The notes: a model not told the origin generated them from the sequence alone. A DNA stretch of 64,000 bases from Gordius sp. MW1 (GCA_964036665.1 OZ038526.1:11966001-12030000), one strand, 5' to 3'; counted from the stretch's first letter, positions 1 to 12,599 are shown. Numbers and translations: made by a program.

Positions 1-640
1 CCGGAGAGGGCAAAATTTTTATTTTTTTTAAATTAAATTAATATTTTGTTCTTATTAATACCAATGATAATATAACTTTTTGACCTTCTGCTGGTTACTG
101 ACCAATTAAAAAAATGACAATTGGCTAAATTGTAAATCGATTTTTTTTTCTCGTTTTTTTTTCAAATTAATTTATTGTTTTTGTTAATACCTTTTATAAT
201 ATGGCTTTTTGGCCGTCAAATTAATATATTGTTATTGTTAATACCGTTGATAATATGGCTTTTTGGCCGTCCGCTGGCTGCTGACCAATGGAAAAAAATT
301 ACCATTGGTTGAAGTGAGATTAAAATCGATTTTTTTCGATTATAATTATAGGATAGTTATTTGGCTATCTGCTAACCCTTAGAAAAGATCACCACTTGCC
401 AAAGTGATGGAAAATTTGTATTAATAATTAACTAATCATTTTGCATTTAATACCCCCTATAGGCATTCTGGCCCCTTCCCACCTTTCTCGCCCATAAATT
501 TCATGGCAAATATGCTACTTCTATACGGAGTATAGATGAGTTTCGTTCCCCCTTACCTTCCCCCCTTCCCTTCCCTTCCCCTCCTCCCCTTCCCCCCTCC
601 CCCTTCCCACGAGGGCCGAAGGCCCGAGTTTTTATGATAA
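1..640 (+). repeat. Dispersed repeat, partial copy cut by the window start
   Basis: The copy opens with the motif CCGGAGAGGGCAAAATTTTT and runs through blocks reading TGACCAATGG and GACCATTGG separated by A-runs. It then passes through ATTATAGGATAGTTATTTGG and ends in a polypyrimidine tract (CCCTTCCC units, 541-608) followed by the hairpin GGGCCGAAGGCCC at 613-625. The same order of blocks recurs at 28250-28965 and 32690-34940 (+) and inverted at 30480-30700 and 42060-42450. No protein-coding potential is seen. It is a non-autonomous dispersed repeat of unknown class. Confidence 0.7.
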
Positions 641-1155
641 ATATCGATATTTAACTTTGAAATTGGCATAATTTGGGCTCTTGACTCAATCTGTGGATCT
701 TTAAGTAAACAGGATCACCATTAAGTAGGAGATGAAAACAAATTTGCGATGCTTTTTAATGATGTATAAAAGAGTAATATTTTATAGAGTGTTGATGTCT
801 TATGAGCTTCCAACTCGATGCTTGCCTTTTCATAAGGTGAAATCATATTAATAGCATGATATGTTGTATGGAAATGTCTTCAATTTTTTTAATAAATCTT
901 TGCCCTATAAAAAACTGATATTTACCATCCATCTCATGCAAACTTTTTAACATGATGATTTTTGAGTTGTACCAGATTGTTGTTCCGAAAAATATTTTTT
1001 TTATTGTTAGGCTATTAAGTGATTTTTTTTGTTTCTATATTAAAATTATAGTATAAAGTTAAATAATCTTATTTTTTTTTACTCTTCAAAGCCCAAGCCC
1101 GGCCTGCACTTTTTTTATTGCTTTATTTTAAGCCCGGCCCATGCAGACCTCTAAG
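641..1155. other. AT-rich non-coding stretch
   Basis: I see no gene here. The sequence is AT-rich with poly-T runs. Just before the microsatellite there are two short pieces of the type GCCCGGCC (1090-1142), resembling the subterminal repeats of the GC-rich hAT-like elements elsewhere in the window. Confidence 0.5.
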
Positions 1156-2354
<1,199 letters not shown>

Positions 2355-2704
2355 TCTTCTTCTTCTTCTTCTTCTTCTTCTTCTTCTTCTTCTTCTTCTT
2401 CTTCTTCTTCTTCTTCTTCTTCTTCTTCTTCTTCTTCTTCTTCTTCTTCTTCTTCTTCTTCTTCTTCTTCTTCTTCTTCTTCTTCTTCTTCTTCTTCTTC
2501 TTCTTCTTCTTCTTCTTCTTCTTCTTCTTCTTCTTCTTCTTCTTCTTCTTCTTCTTCTTCTTCTTCTTCTTCTTCTTCTTCTTCTTCTTCTTCTTCTTCT
2601 TCTTCTTCTTCTTCTTCTTCTTCTTCTTCTTCTTCTTCTTCTTCTTCTTCTTCTTCTTCTTCTTCTTCTTCTTCTTCTTCTTCTTCTTCTTCTTCTTCTT
2701 CTTT
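2355..2704. repeat. (CTT)n / (GAA)n trinucleotide microsatellite
   Basis: About 117 perfect CTT triplets directly abut the ACT array. On the opposite strand this is a (GAA)n tract, a sequence class known to form triplex (H-DNA) structures when long. No variant triplets are visible. Junctions on both sides are abrupt. Confidence 0.97.
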
Positions 2705-3110
2705 CAACCACGCCTATGGACGGGATTCCGAGGATTGTTTTTCTTATAGCCTCCTGTGGCTAGGGGCCCATGAATGCCCTCTGTGTTAGCCAGGAATGAC
2801 GGATATGGCCGGCAGGAACCTGGGAGTATCCCCAGGTGTAATGACCGACGTAACCCAGGGAGCGTTAACCGGAGCCGTTGTTGGGAATTTCAGTCTCGGC
2901 ATCAGTTACCTATGTGCCAACCCTCCGGAAGAACTTTAAGTAATAATACGAGTACCTTTGTTAGAGAGCAGGTGAACCCCATATGCAGACCAGCGGGTCA
3001 ATAACGACCGTTGGGAGTACACTGGTAACCCATTTGGCTGCTATGGCATTAACAGGTGGTCTGCAAGGGGCAGTAATGCGGCTTGTAAAAAGGGGAGGTG
3101 TAGCATAAGT
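2705..3110. other. GC-richer structured segment beside the microsatellite, unclassified
   Basis: This block has near-balanced base composition, unlike the AT-rich DNA around it. It carries inverted repeats able to form hairpins: TAGCC/GGCTA at about 2747-2763 and CCTGG/CCAGG at about 2819-2836. A short frame at 2774-3004 (76 codons) has no recognisable domain. It could be the structured 5' untranslated region of a non-LTR retrotransposon or another mobile-element end. I cannot classify it. Confidence 0.4.
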
Positions 3111-4025
3111 GATTTATGTTGAGAATAATAACTATAATATCCGCGTTGATCCTTGCCTCCTTCTTGCTATATTTTGGCCGATCATTGCCACTCCATGAAA
3201 TTATGCTATTTTTAAACGCGATTTGCAATACATGATGTAGCAATTTTGATGGATATACACAATAAAATTTTGGGACTGATATCAAATAAAAGAAAAATTG
3301 TACAATGTCAAAATGTATTTTAAACTAAGCCGTACACAAAATGTACAACTTTGATCGAATATAAACTGGATATTAATCTACTAAATTAATTGTCATTTGC
3401 AGGTATTTTTTAAGACCGTCATTCGTTTACACCAACTTTTTATTGTTATAAGGATCCAACATATATGAAACGCTTATAAATTTTGCAAAAATAGGTACAT
3501 GGTCAAATACTCATTTAAATAAAAAATTGTAAGATAAAATTTGTGTTTATTGAACTAAAAGCAAGTTTAGGTTTTAATTAAATCTCTTTGATTAACAATT
3601 TTTGGATCAATAAAGTAAATATGGACCCTAATATCTAATCGACAAATTTATCAAAATTAGCTAAAAAAAATTTATAGCTTGATATAAACGTTAAATTTTA
3701 ACTTAAATACTAACTAGTTCAAGTCCATATTATAATGATATAGTTAAGTACTATTTTTATAAAAGTAACTGGCTTAGGTCAAAATTGTTAATTTTTTATG
3801 CTTTAAATTTTAGCGGATAATTAACTTAATTACTATAAATTCTTTTAATAATTGCATAATCAATTAATTTCTAATTTAGTCTCCTGACTTCAAACTGCTC
3901 AGCAGAACTAAATCAGCACCCGATACTTTTAACATTAAATCGAAACAGTGCTTTCTTTCAATAAAGATGCAAGCCCAACTTTGCGTGTTTTAAAACAAAA
4001 GTAACCACAATAAACTTATAAAGTA
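3111..4025. other. AT-rich intergenic stretch, nothing recognised
   Basis: No coding signature, tRNA or clear repeat was found. Frames are short and the composition is strongly AT. The segment ends at the target-site duplication of the hAT-like element that follows. Confidence 0.5.
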
Positions 4026-4033
4026 CTGCAGAT

Positions 4034-6144
4034 TAGAGACCTGCACGGGCTTCTGCTTAAAAATAAAACAACGGGCCGGGCCTGGACGGGCCGATATATA
4101 ACGTAACGGGCTAGGGCCCGGCCTAGTTATATCTAAGGCCCGTTAAAAGCCCGTTAAAAAATTAATTAGATTTAGTATAAAAGAAGGTGTTTTTATACTG
4201 TTTTAATTTGTAATTATTTTATGTATATTAAATTAACAAGGAAAGTTAAATTTTGTTTCCATCCTAGTTCATTAATTTATCAATAGCTCAACACGCATTA
4301 TAAATTAAAGATAATTTATACACGTGATCCCATGGGCGGAGCCAATTTAAATTGGAGGGGGGCTGTTTAAATAGGGCAAAAAATGTTCTTTCATCAGGAA
4401 TTTTTGGATTTGGAGGGGTGCAGCTGCCCATTTGCCTCCCCATTTATATCCTCTAGCAATATTGAGTGAACTAATTTAAAATTATTTAAAATTATTTATA
4501 TTAATTGCTATGCAATTTAGTGGCTCTCTTTTGGTTATCCGTCCTGTCGATCCTGTCCTGTCCAACTTGTAATTTTTCAAAAATTGCCGGGAAAACTTAT
4601 ACGGGTTATTAATGGCGTGGACTTATGCTTCTGTTAAAGACTTTTATTTAGCTGACCGCTGATTGGCTTTACTTTTTTCGACCTCCCCTAAGCTTATATT
4701 CCATTATTGTTTTTGTGCTTGACTGATTATCCTTATTAATAAACTTATTTTGGCAATTTGTCTAGGTTGTTAATTTATAACGGATGAATGCGAAACTGGC
4801 TAAATAATTCCATGCAAATCAATGCTGATCGTAGCTAACTTATACTTTTTCTGACCCCGGCCAAATGCCAAAATTTATATATTCATTATCATTAACAAAT
4901 TTAAAAACAAATTTTAAAATTTATTTCCTCAAGTTACTTTTATCTAAAGCTGTTAAAAGACCCTTTAAAAAGGAACTTGTCAAATCCAGTTCCTTTGCCT
5001 AAATTGCAATCCAGTTCCTAGTTCCTTATTTTAAAAAGGAACTAGTTCCAGTTCCAGTTCTTTTTGAAGTTCCTTTTTTAGTTTTTTTTTTAAAATGTAC
5101 AAACATCTTTTGTTAATTCCTAAAACCAATATATTATATATTACAATTTATAAAAATCATCAGGTAATAAATGTTTATTTGATTACAAAATATTATTTTC
5201 AAAGTTGTCATCTAAAAGACATGTTCGCTTATCTCCAAATTTTGCATTCTTTTGAATAAGCGTAAAAATATTCTCAAATAAAAGCCAGGGTATATTTTCA
5301 GGTTTAATTATGGTAATGTCACTCGTATCTAAAATCAAAAGATTATATATTTAATATTTATAAACTTACTATTACTAGGAATATGATAAAAATTAAAAAC
5401 CAATTAATGGAAAATGAACTTTATATAAATTACCATAAATCGAAAAATTTATTTAACAAACACTACCGTATAAAATACTAAATAATATTTAAATTATAAA
5501 TTAATTTAAAAATTTGTAATGCAAATTGAAATTGGCAAAAGGAACTTAAAAGGAACTTGTAAGTAGCCTTTTGCGATAAATTGAGAAAAAAAGGAACTAA
5601 TTCCAGTTCCAGAAAGGAACTTATTAGTTCCTTTAAAAAAAAAGGAACTAGTTCCAAGGAACTAACTCCTTTAACAGCTCTACTTTTATCACTGTTTTCT
5701 CATTTCATATCAATAACCTAATTATTAAAATGGTGGCAAAGCAAAGAAGCTAAGTAGTTTTATTAAAACATTATAACCTTGAATAAGGGTTTTAAACGTT
5801 TATTTGGCTTATATATGGTTATATGTATCCTGAAGTGCCACTTGTAAAAATTTTTTCCTATGTAGATCGTTACTTAAAAGATAGAAGAACTCGACCGGGA
5901 ATTACCAATTTTTTCTTTTTAAACTATTTTTATTAACATTTTTAACACAAACATATTGTTTGTCATTAATAAAATTAAAAATAAAATAAAAATAAAAAAT
6001 TTTACGAGCCCGGGCTCGGGCTTTGTATAAAATTAGCGGGCCGGGCGGGCTTATAATTAAAAATTTTGACGGGCCCGGGCCGGGCTTTTAAATTTTTGTT
6101 ACAGGCGGGCCGACTGACCTAAACAGGCCCGTTGCAGGTCTCTA
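4034..6144 (+). mobile_element. hAT-like non-autonomous element, GC-rich subterminal family 'X', with 8-bp TSD
   Basis: The termini are inverted: it starts TAGAGACCTGCACGGGC and ends GTTGCAGGTCTCTA. It is flanked by the perfect 8-bp duplication CTGCAGAT (4026-4033 and 6145-6152), the target-site length of hAT transposons. Both subterminal regions are packed with GGGCCGGGC-type repeats, while the interior is AT-rich without a transposase frame. A second full copy lies inverted at 60124-61504. The length of 2111 bp includes a nested 738-bp insertion. Superfamily is inferred from TIR and TSD only. Confidence 0.88.
4945..5682. mobile_element. hAT-like MITE nested in element X, with GGAACTAGTTCC subterminal repeats
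   Basis: The ends are TAAAGCTGTTAAAAG and CTTTAACAGCTCTA, which are inverted. The flanking 8-bp duplication is CTTTTATC (4937-4944 and 5683-5690). The paralogous copy at 60124-61504 has this target only once, giving a true empty site. Both subterminal regions carry many copies of AGTTCC/GGAACT, often as the palindrome GGAACTAGTTCC, plausible transposase-binding repeats. There is no coding capacity. Confidence 0.9.
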
Positions 6145-6196
6145 CTGCAGATACCTTTCTATAATTATTAATTATTGCCTTTAAGAAATTCTAATA

Positions 6197-6420
6197 GCTA
6201 TTTTAATTACGCCCCTGGGAAATATTCGATATTTGATTCGGGATTCGATTCGAGTTCTTTAGAATCCTTGTGTATAAATTTCGAATTGAATATTTACTTT
6301 GAGGATTCAAAAAATATTTGGTTTAAAGTTATATTAGACGATACGAACATAATTAGACTGTTTTTATTTTTCCGCAAATTAGTATTTTGCTTTATTCATT
6401 AAATTTAAATTTTGGATGCC
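6197..6420. repeat. ATTCGA-rich repeat fragment
   Basis: It begins ATTACGCCCCTGGGAAATAT and is rich in ATTCGATTCG motifs. A related fragment with the inverse end (CCAGAGGCGTAATT) lies at about 14755-14928. Together they look like the two ends of one small repeat family. Confidence 0.5.
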
Positions 6421-6627
6421 TACACATAAATTGTTTTTATCATATAATATGGACTTCAAAAAATCTCGAATATTTGCTTTTAGGTCAATCGTTAATGTTT
6501 AATAATTTTTGTACTTATCCATTATAATTTAACATAAATTAAACTAGTCAACAAATAATGGACTAATAAATTCAACCGGCACTGTTTGCAGATTCTGGTA
6601 GTTTATTACGGTAAACACTTTGAATCG

Positions 6628-6871
6628 GGGTCAAAATAGCAGAAAAAAACAGCAGAATTGGTCAGAACTGGTCAGAACAAGATTTTAGATAATCAATATA
6701 TTAGAATTAAATCTCAAATGGGGAGGGAATTTGATGTGCATCTAATCCTAACCCTGACCCTAACCTAAAACGCTGACCTAAAACACTAACCCAAACCTTA
6801 ACTCTCCTGACCAATCTTGATCTGACCAGTTCTGACCAATTCTGCTGTTTTTTTTTCTGCTATTTTGACCC
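6628..6871. mobile_element. Palindromic MITE with TIRs of about 50 bp
   Basis: The left end GGGTCAAAATAGCAG and the right end CTGCTATTTTGACCC are inverted repeats that continue through CAGCAGAATTGGTCAGAACT. The centre holds telomere-like CCTAACCCTGACCCTAACC by chance or capture. No clear target-site duplication is seen and there is no coding capacity. Confidence 0.75.
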
Positions 6872-7132
6872 GGTCTTATAGTCTCCTATAAGTCAAGTTT
6901 TTGAAATATTTGCTGACAGGGTTACTAAGTCAATAAAATGCAAATTGATCGGTAGAATCTTAGTTTAATAAATCTGATTTATAAAAAGGGGAGAGATCCA
7001 TTAAAACTTTTTTTTTCATCTGATATATATTTATCTCAATCTTTTTACATTAAAAATTTCCCAAGACTTAAGGTTACCCTTTCTTCCCTTATACACTAGG
7101 AATTAAGTGCGTGTCGTTTTTTATCCACTAGG

Positions 7133-7440
7133 ATCTGCACGACCCGCGAGGTCGGGCCTAAAATCCTGGGCCGGGCTTGGACGGGCTTCTGTTAAAATAA
7201 TATAACTTAACGGGCTCGAACCGGGCCTAGATATACGTAAGGCTTATTAAACGCCCGTTAAAAAATTAATTAAATTTTTCTGTGTTTTATAAATTATAAG
7301 CAAAGGCTTGTTTTATAATGTTCTTATTTATAATTAATTGATATTTAATAAATTAACAAAGATTTAATGGCTTCCTTTTTCCTATGTTTATAAATAAAGA
7401 AAATTTAATTAAAATATTACCCATTAATTTGCAAGTTATT
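7133..7440 (+). repeat. Degenerate fragment of hAT-like family X
   Basis: The sequence ATCTGCACGACCCGCGAGG is followed by GGGCCGGGCTTGGACGGGC and then by the same AT-rich order (CCCGTTAAAAAATTAATTA) seen just inside the left end of the element at 4034-6144. The other end is missing. Confidence 0.65.
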
Positions 7441-7839
7441 GACGTTTAATAGCGCCAAAATCATTGTTTTTAGCAACTTTGAGACAGATATCGCACAATC
7501 TTGACGTTTAGAGGAATTAATAAAAATATACTAGCGATCACCACGAAAACTCTTACAAAATCTGCAAACAATTTGCCGGTCGATTTTTCTTATTAAACCG
7601 TGTTTATTAACTAAATAATATATTCTAATATGCATTAAATGCCGAGATCTTATTTAAATGCATAACATTATTGATTTATAATTATATAAAATAATACATT
7701 GCACGAGTACCGCAAACTTAATAATAAGTAAGACCTAATTAACGCCATATAACCTAAATTTTTTAATAGGGACCATGTTAAATTTAGATAATTTTCATAC
7801 CGAAGAAGAATAAGTTAATAGTTTGGGACCATTTTGAAA
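7441..7839. other. AT-rich non-coding stretch
   Basis: I see no gene or defined repeat here. It ends where the left copy of a direct repeat of about 425 bp begins. Confidence 0.4.
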
Positions 7840-8262
7840 AATACTAAAGGATTTATTTATTTATGAACAACCAAAAAATAATAATTATATTAAAAACGCG
7901 CGTAGGTATCGACCAACAAAATAAACTATAAACTACATTTTTCGGGTACTGAACATTTTTTATATATTATTCGTAGAGGGGGATAATTATTATTATTCTT
8001 TTTATCTATTTATTCAGCTTGAGTTTTTTTACGAGTTTTTTATGTGCCAGTTTTCTCCGGCAAAAAGTTATAAAAATTGTTTTTACTATTTTCATCTCAA
8101 AGACACTAAAAATTGTAAATCATCAAAAAAAATTAAGCGTGTGTGTGTGGGGAGAACGTATATATAAATTATCGATTTTTATTACATATCAATATGCGTG
8201 ATCGGTAGATATAACACACGTAAGGGGGTGGGACGTAGGGGGTGGAGGATACCACACCTCTC
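7840..8262 (+). repeat. Left copy of a direct repeat of about 425 bp flanking an unclassified 3.6-kb interior
   Basis: It runs from GAAAAATACTAAAGGATTTA to GGAGGATACCACAC. The sequence recurs in the same orientation at about 11904-12335 with scattered substitutions and small indels, both sharing ACGCGCGTAGGTATCGACCA and TTTTTCGGGTAC. The arrangement resembles terminal direct repeats of a retroelement. The ends do not read TG...CA, and no primer-binding site was recognised. No coding sequence was found in it. Confidence 0.7.
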
Positions 8263-8445
8263 CCTTTATCGAGAAGACCAAGACTTAATAAACATTTTAT
8301 TTGGAGGCCGAAACGGCGATCTGCTTTATCTTTTATAATCAAAGTCAGAACAATCCATACAATTTGATCATTTGTTTAGCCTACATAATTTTCAAACATT
8401 CTAAAATTTAGCCAAAATCAATATAATTTTTTGCCTGATATCTAG

Positions 8446-8579
8446 TGCCAGTTTTGCCTTTGCCCACGGAACGACTGATTTATGTGTACATCAGCGATAG
8501 AAAAGGTACGCCATGGCTAGCGGACTTTTTGTCCCAGATCTTTGACTCACCGAGCAACAGCCTCGAAAAATTTATATAA
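8446..8579 (+). CDS. Candidate terminal exon of an unrecognised protein
   Basis: After the acceptor-like sequence TGATATCTAG there is an open stretch of 43 codons ending at TAA (8577-8579). Its codon use and GC content are unlike the AT-rich surroundings. The predicted peptide begins PVLPLPTERLIYVYISDRKG and continues with a WLADFLSQIF segment. I do not recognise the family. The upstream exon would have to lie further left or outside the window. It could instead be a relic inside the composite element that surrounds it (7840-12335). Confidence 0.35.
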
Positions 8580-9046
8580 TTAATTTTTACTAAATTATCA
8601 CAAAGGCTTTACCATTTTACATTTATTTTATACCAACACTGTAAATTGCTATTTTACAAATTACCATTTCTCGCGCCGCCCTTCCTAATTTTATAAGAGC
8701 ACTAATTGATCACGTGCAGACCGCCAATTAATAGTAAAAGAAGGCGCGATGGGGGGTTAAATATTGGTTAACAACATAATTTTGATTTCAAAACGTAAAA
8801 ATATATTTTTAAGTTGTTAAAACTAAAGCAAAAATGTTTTAGATAATTTATAGTCTGTGAATAATTCAAATGTACATTTTATACTTTTGTTTGCTGAATT
8901 TATTTTTGGTTTCGGTGGGTTTAAGAATTTTTGTCCTTTCATTCGTTGAGTATTGCCAGTTGTTTTCGAATCACTCTGTTGTTAGGTTGTCGCGGTTTGT
9001 TGGTTGCCCACTGTTTTGGAATATTGAGGAATTGTATTCTTTCTTG
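8580..9046. other. Non-coding stretch inside the composite element
   Basis: AT-rich, with one short CpG-containing island near 8670-8750. Short open frames here (for example 8870-9076) show hydrophobic, low-complexity translations without recognisable domains. Confidence 0.35.
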
Positions 9047-9530
9047 GTCCCTGTAAAATTAACTATAAACCAATAATATGAGCATTAAGGTCAAACGTTA
9101 ATATTTACTATTTATTCAATAAATATTTATCCACTAATATAATCATAACTCAATTATTTCTTACTTTATATAATTCCTTTTATTTAGAAACCCATGTATT
9201 TATTCGAATTTAATTTCAAAATTTCAATAATGTTCATAAGTACCAAATAGAATCCATTATCGCGAAATATATATTCAAGTAACAAAAACGCGAAAAAGTT
9301 AATGGGCATTATATTAATACGAACAGAGGGAGATTAAATTTTCCAGTAAGATCATCCACAAGTGACCTAAGCTGCCAGCGCAGCTGGCATTAGTAGTACG
9401 CGTATAATAAAGCTAGAGAGAGAGAGATGAGGGGGGGGCAACGCGTATGCATTAATACACGTCTAACAAAGCGATGTGAGGGGGGGGGGGGAAAGACGTA
9501 CAATATAATGCGTGGTACTTAACTACGACC
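9047..9530 (+). repeat. Direct repeat copy A (poly-G/ACGCGT family)
   Basis: The copy carries the palindrome GCCAGCGCAGCTGGC, then TAGTAGTACGCGTATAATAAA, GAGATGAGG with a G-run, ATGCATTAATACACGTC, AAAGCGATGTGAGG with a second G-run, and GACGTACAATATA. The same order occurs at 9540-9800 and 11270-11632. It is non-coding. Confidence 0.8.
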
Positions 9531-9539
9531 TTATGAACA

Positions 9540-9800
9540 TTATCGAAATCATGAAATCAAGTAAGAAAAACGTGAAAGAGTTAATGCGCATTATATTAAT
9601 ACGAACAAAGGGAGATTAAATTCCCCAGTAAAATCATCCACGCGTGACCTAAACTGCCAGCGCAGCTGGCATTAGTAGTACGCGTATAATAAAGCGTAGA
9701 GAGATAGAGATGAGGGGGGGGGGGCAACGCGTATGCATTAATACACGTCTAACAAAGCGATGTGAGGGGGGGGGGAAGACGTACAATATAGTGCGTAGTA
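9540..9800 (+). repeat. Direct repeat copy B
   Basis: Second copy of the palindrome-plus-two-G-runs repeat, immediately downstream of copy A. It starts around AAGTAAGAAAAACGTGAAAG and ends near GTACACAACCAC. Slightly different lengths of the two G-runs and a CG-to-AG change distinguish it from copy A. Confidence 0.8.
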
Positions 9801-11000
9801 CACAACCACTACACCATACCCTTCAAGATGACCTCCTCCGACCCGAGTGTTGACTTTCTAAGCACGGTCGTCAGACGTGAGTTTTTTTACCGCATTACGT
9901 TTTCACTTGCCCCTTGTTCGGCCGTACGTATCGAACCGTACTGAACGTTTCCTGGAACATTTTATGGTTCGGTCTTCCGTCTTCTCCATTTGATTTCATA
10001 GTTGACCACAAACTTGAATCGCACTTCTCCATCGAGTTTGCTAGGGGGGGGGGGGTTTGCCAGTGTATCTGAGCGTCGTTGGGTTCGGGATACTCTACCC
10101 AATTGTTTTCGTTAACGCAACCCAAAGTAGTTTTTTGATTTTTCCCCACGAGAGCGAGACATAAACATCCTCGCCACCCTAAGTCGTTCAGGCCGCTTCT
10201 CCATAAGAGCTGCTAGCCTTTCGACCAAAAGCGTACTATATTTCCGTTAAATTATAGGCGACGTCGCTATACCACATAACAGATATCGGCGCCGACACAA
10301 GCACCAGCGACATCATTACTGTCAAAAATTGTCACCAGGCGTATCTCGCATAAATGCAACTCCGCCTACCATAATCACCTGAGAGCTACGAACTCCATAA
10401 CGGCAACCTTGGACCTGACTACGATGATATTACCTTTCACCATATAACATGCGACGGTCCGGCACTAACCACAAAAAATGTAACTAAATCATGCGCAGGG
10501 GCAAAAAAATATCAGCCCACCCAGGAAACTCGACCTCATCAAACCTAATTAAAGGTGATACAGCTTAAAGCCAAAAAAACAGGTCATAACAGGCATTAAG
10601 CCTCCGAAATAATAAAACGCGTCCGTAGACGCCGCACCCGTAGGCGCCACACTAGAAGGTGTACCGACGCTTAGCGTCGTAAATGGTCTCATTAATTCAC
10701 TTCTGGGTTAAACGTCGCCAATGCAATACTAAATAATATATCCGAAACCTCGTCGTACACGCATTGCTCTGTACTGGCAGAATTCATTCGGGCTTGGCTC
10801 TACCACACTGCCCTGTACATGCAACTCTCACGCATAACGTTACTCACCACCGCGTCATCGCACCCTTCGATATCAGCTAATCAATCAAGGACCATGACGG
10901 ATAGCGATTGACGGTCTGCGCGTCAATCATATTCATAGATATAAAATGAATATCATGCGACGAAAAGCAAAAAGCTAAAAACATTTGAAGGAATAATACA
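9801..11000. other. CpG-rich block of unknown nature between repeat copies
   Basis: This is about 1.1 kb of sequence with frequent CpG and little AT bias, quite unlike its flanks. The longest frame is 84 codons on the minus strand (9895-10149). It and the other frames are broken by stops and show no known domain. The composition is what a decayed coding interior of a mobile element would show. I cannot assign it. Confidence 0.3.
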
Positions 11001-11269
11001 TGCATTATAGAAATTTTACCTTTGCGTGATTCTATTCGGACTTATGAACTAACTCATCGTATATAAAAATTAAAAATATTACCATAACCTTCTTATTACC
11101 CAAAAAGTTAGGTACATTAGCAATTAAAATAGTTCCCTTCTTCATATTTTACTCCTAACATATCAGGATTGATATTAAACCAACTAAAAGAAAAATAAAT
11201 AAAAACAAAAAACATTATCTTTTTCTATTTAAAACTCTATTATATGTATCCATTTTGATTCTGACACTA

Positions 11270-11632
11270 ATGTAAAATTAACTATAATATTAACCAATAA
11301 AATTATGTAATTTTCGAATTAATTTCAAGATTTCAATAATGTTTATAAATACCAAATAGAATCCATTATCGCGAAATATATGTTCAAGTAAGAAAAACGC
11401 GAAAGAGTTAATGCGCATTATATTAATACGAAAAGGGAGATTAAATTCTCCAGTAAGATAATCCACGCGTGACCTAAACTGCCAGCGCAGCTGGCATTAG
11501 TAGTACGCGTATAATAAAGCGTAGAGAGAGAGAGAGATGAGGGGGGGGGGCAACGCGTATGCATTAATACACGTCTAACAAAGCGATGTGAGGGGGGGGG
11601 GAAGACGTACAATATATTGTACGGTACACAAC
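11270..11632 (+). repeat. Direct repeat copy C
   Basis: Third copy of the repeat seen at 9047-9530 and 9540-9800, with the same GCCAGCGCAGCTGGC palindrome and the two G-runs. A neighbouring minus-strand frame (11564-11833, 89 codons) contains a basic patch PRKRLRKK but overlaps the repeat and has no recognised domain. Confidence 0.8.
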
Positions 11633-11903
11633 CACGGCAGTCCCCTTGTTAATTAAAGGAAGGATCTGTTTTTCGAATAATCGGCATAATAGTGGATGTG
11701 TATTTTTTTTACGGAGTCGTTTTCTTGGCGTGGGTACATTTTCTTTGTTTTGAAACCAATTGTCGAATTCCGACTGAATGATAATCCCGTAGAGACACAA
11801 TTTACTAATTGTTTTTTCATCGGAAATAAGCATATGGTGTTTTAATCGAATTTTGCGAATGAAGGGGTGGGTGCCGATTACTTTTATTCCGGTTCTAATT
11901 GAA

Positions 11904-12335
11904 AAATACTAATGGATTTATTTATTTATGAAGAACCGAAAAATAATAATTATATTATAAACGCGCGTAGGTATCGACCAACAAAAAAACTATAAACTAC
12001 ATTTTTCGGGTACGGATCATTTTTTATATATTATTTGTAGAGGCGGATGATTATTATTTTTTTCATCTATTTACTTAGCTTGAGTTATTTTTACGAGTTT
12101 TTTTGTGTGCAAGTATTCTCCGGCAAAAAATCGTTTTAACTATTTTTATCTCAAAGACACTAAAAATCGTGAATCATCAAAAATAGGAGTAAAAATTACG
12201 CGTATGTGTGTATGTGTGTGAGGGGCGGGAGCGTATATATAAATTATCGATTTTTATTGCATACCAGTATGCGGCATCGGTAGAGATAACACACGTAAGG
12301 GGGTGGGACGTAAGGGAGTGGAGGATACCACACAT
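11904..12335 (+). repeat. Right copy of the direct repeat of about 425 bp
   Basis: Matches 7840-8262 in the same orientation along its whole length, with a few indels around the TGTGTGTG tract. The pair brackets about 3.6 kb containing repeat copies A-C and the CpG-rich block. The divergence between the two copies implies an old insertion, if this is a terminal-repeat element. Confidence 0.7.
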
Positions 12336-12599
12336 TTCATACATAATAAATCATCCAATTATTCTACCTGCGATCATTGTAGTTTTTATTAAATAACAAA
12401 CAAAAAATGACTAAATAACAATTTTTCATTGTTTTAGAGATATCGATATTTTATCCTTTTCACCTTTAATATTTTTATAATCCATCTTTGTATTTTTATA
12501 AATAAATTTTTAAAAAGGTTTTAAAATTAATTTATAATATTAGATGATATACAAAAAATTACATACACGACTAAAAAAAAATATAAAAACGCGCTATAA

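Noticed and set aside
6740-6800. CCTAACCCTGACCCTAACC, telomere-like
   Set aside because: Only a few irregular units in the centre of a palindromic MITE. The similar GGTTAGGGTTAG at about 30722 is also isolated.
9895-10149. 84-codon minus-strand frame
   Set aside because: No domain, no splice or start context, and it lies in the unclassified CpG-rich block. Kept only as part of that block.
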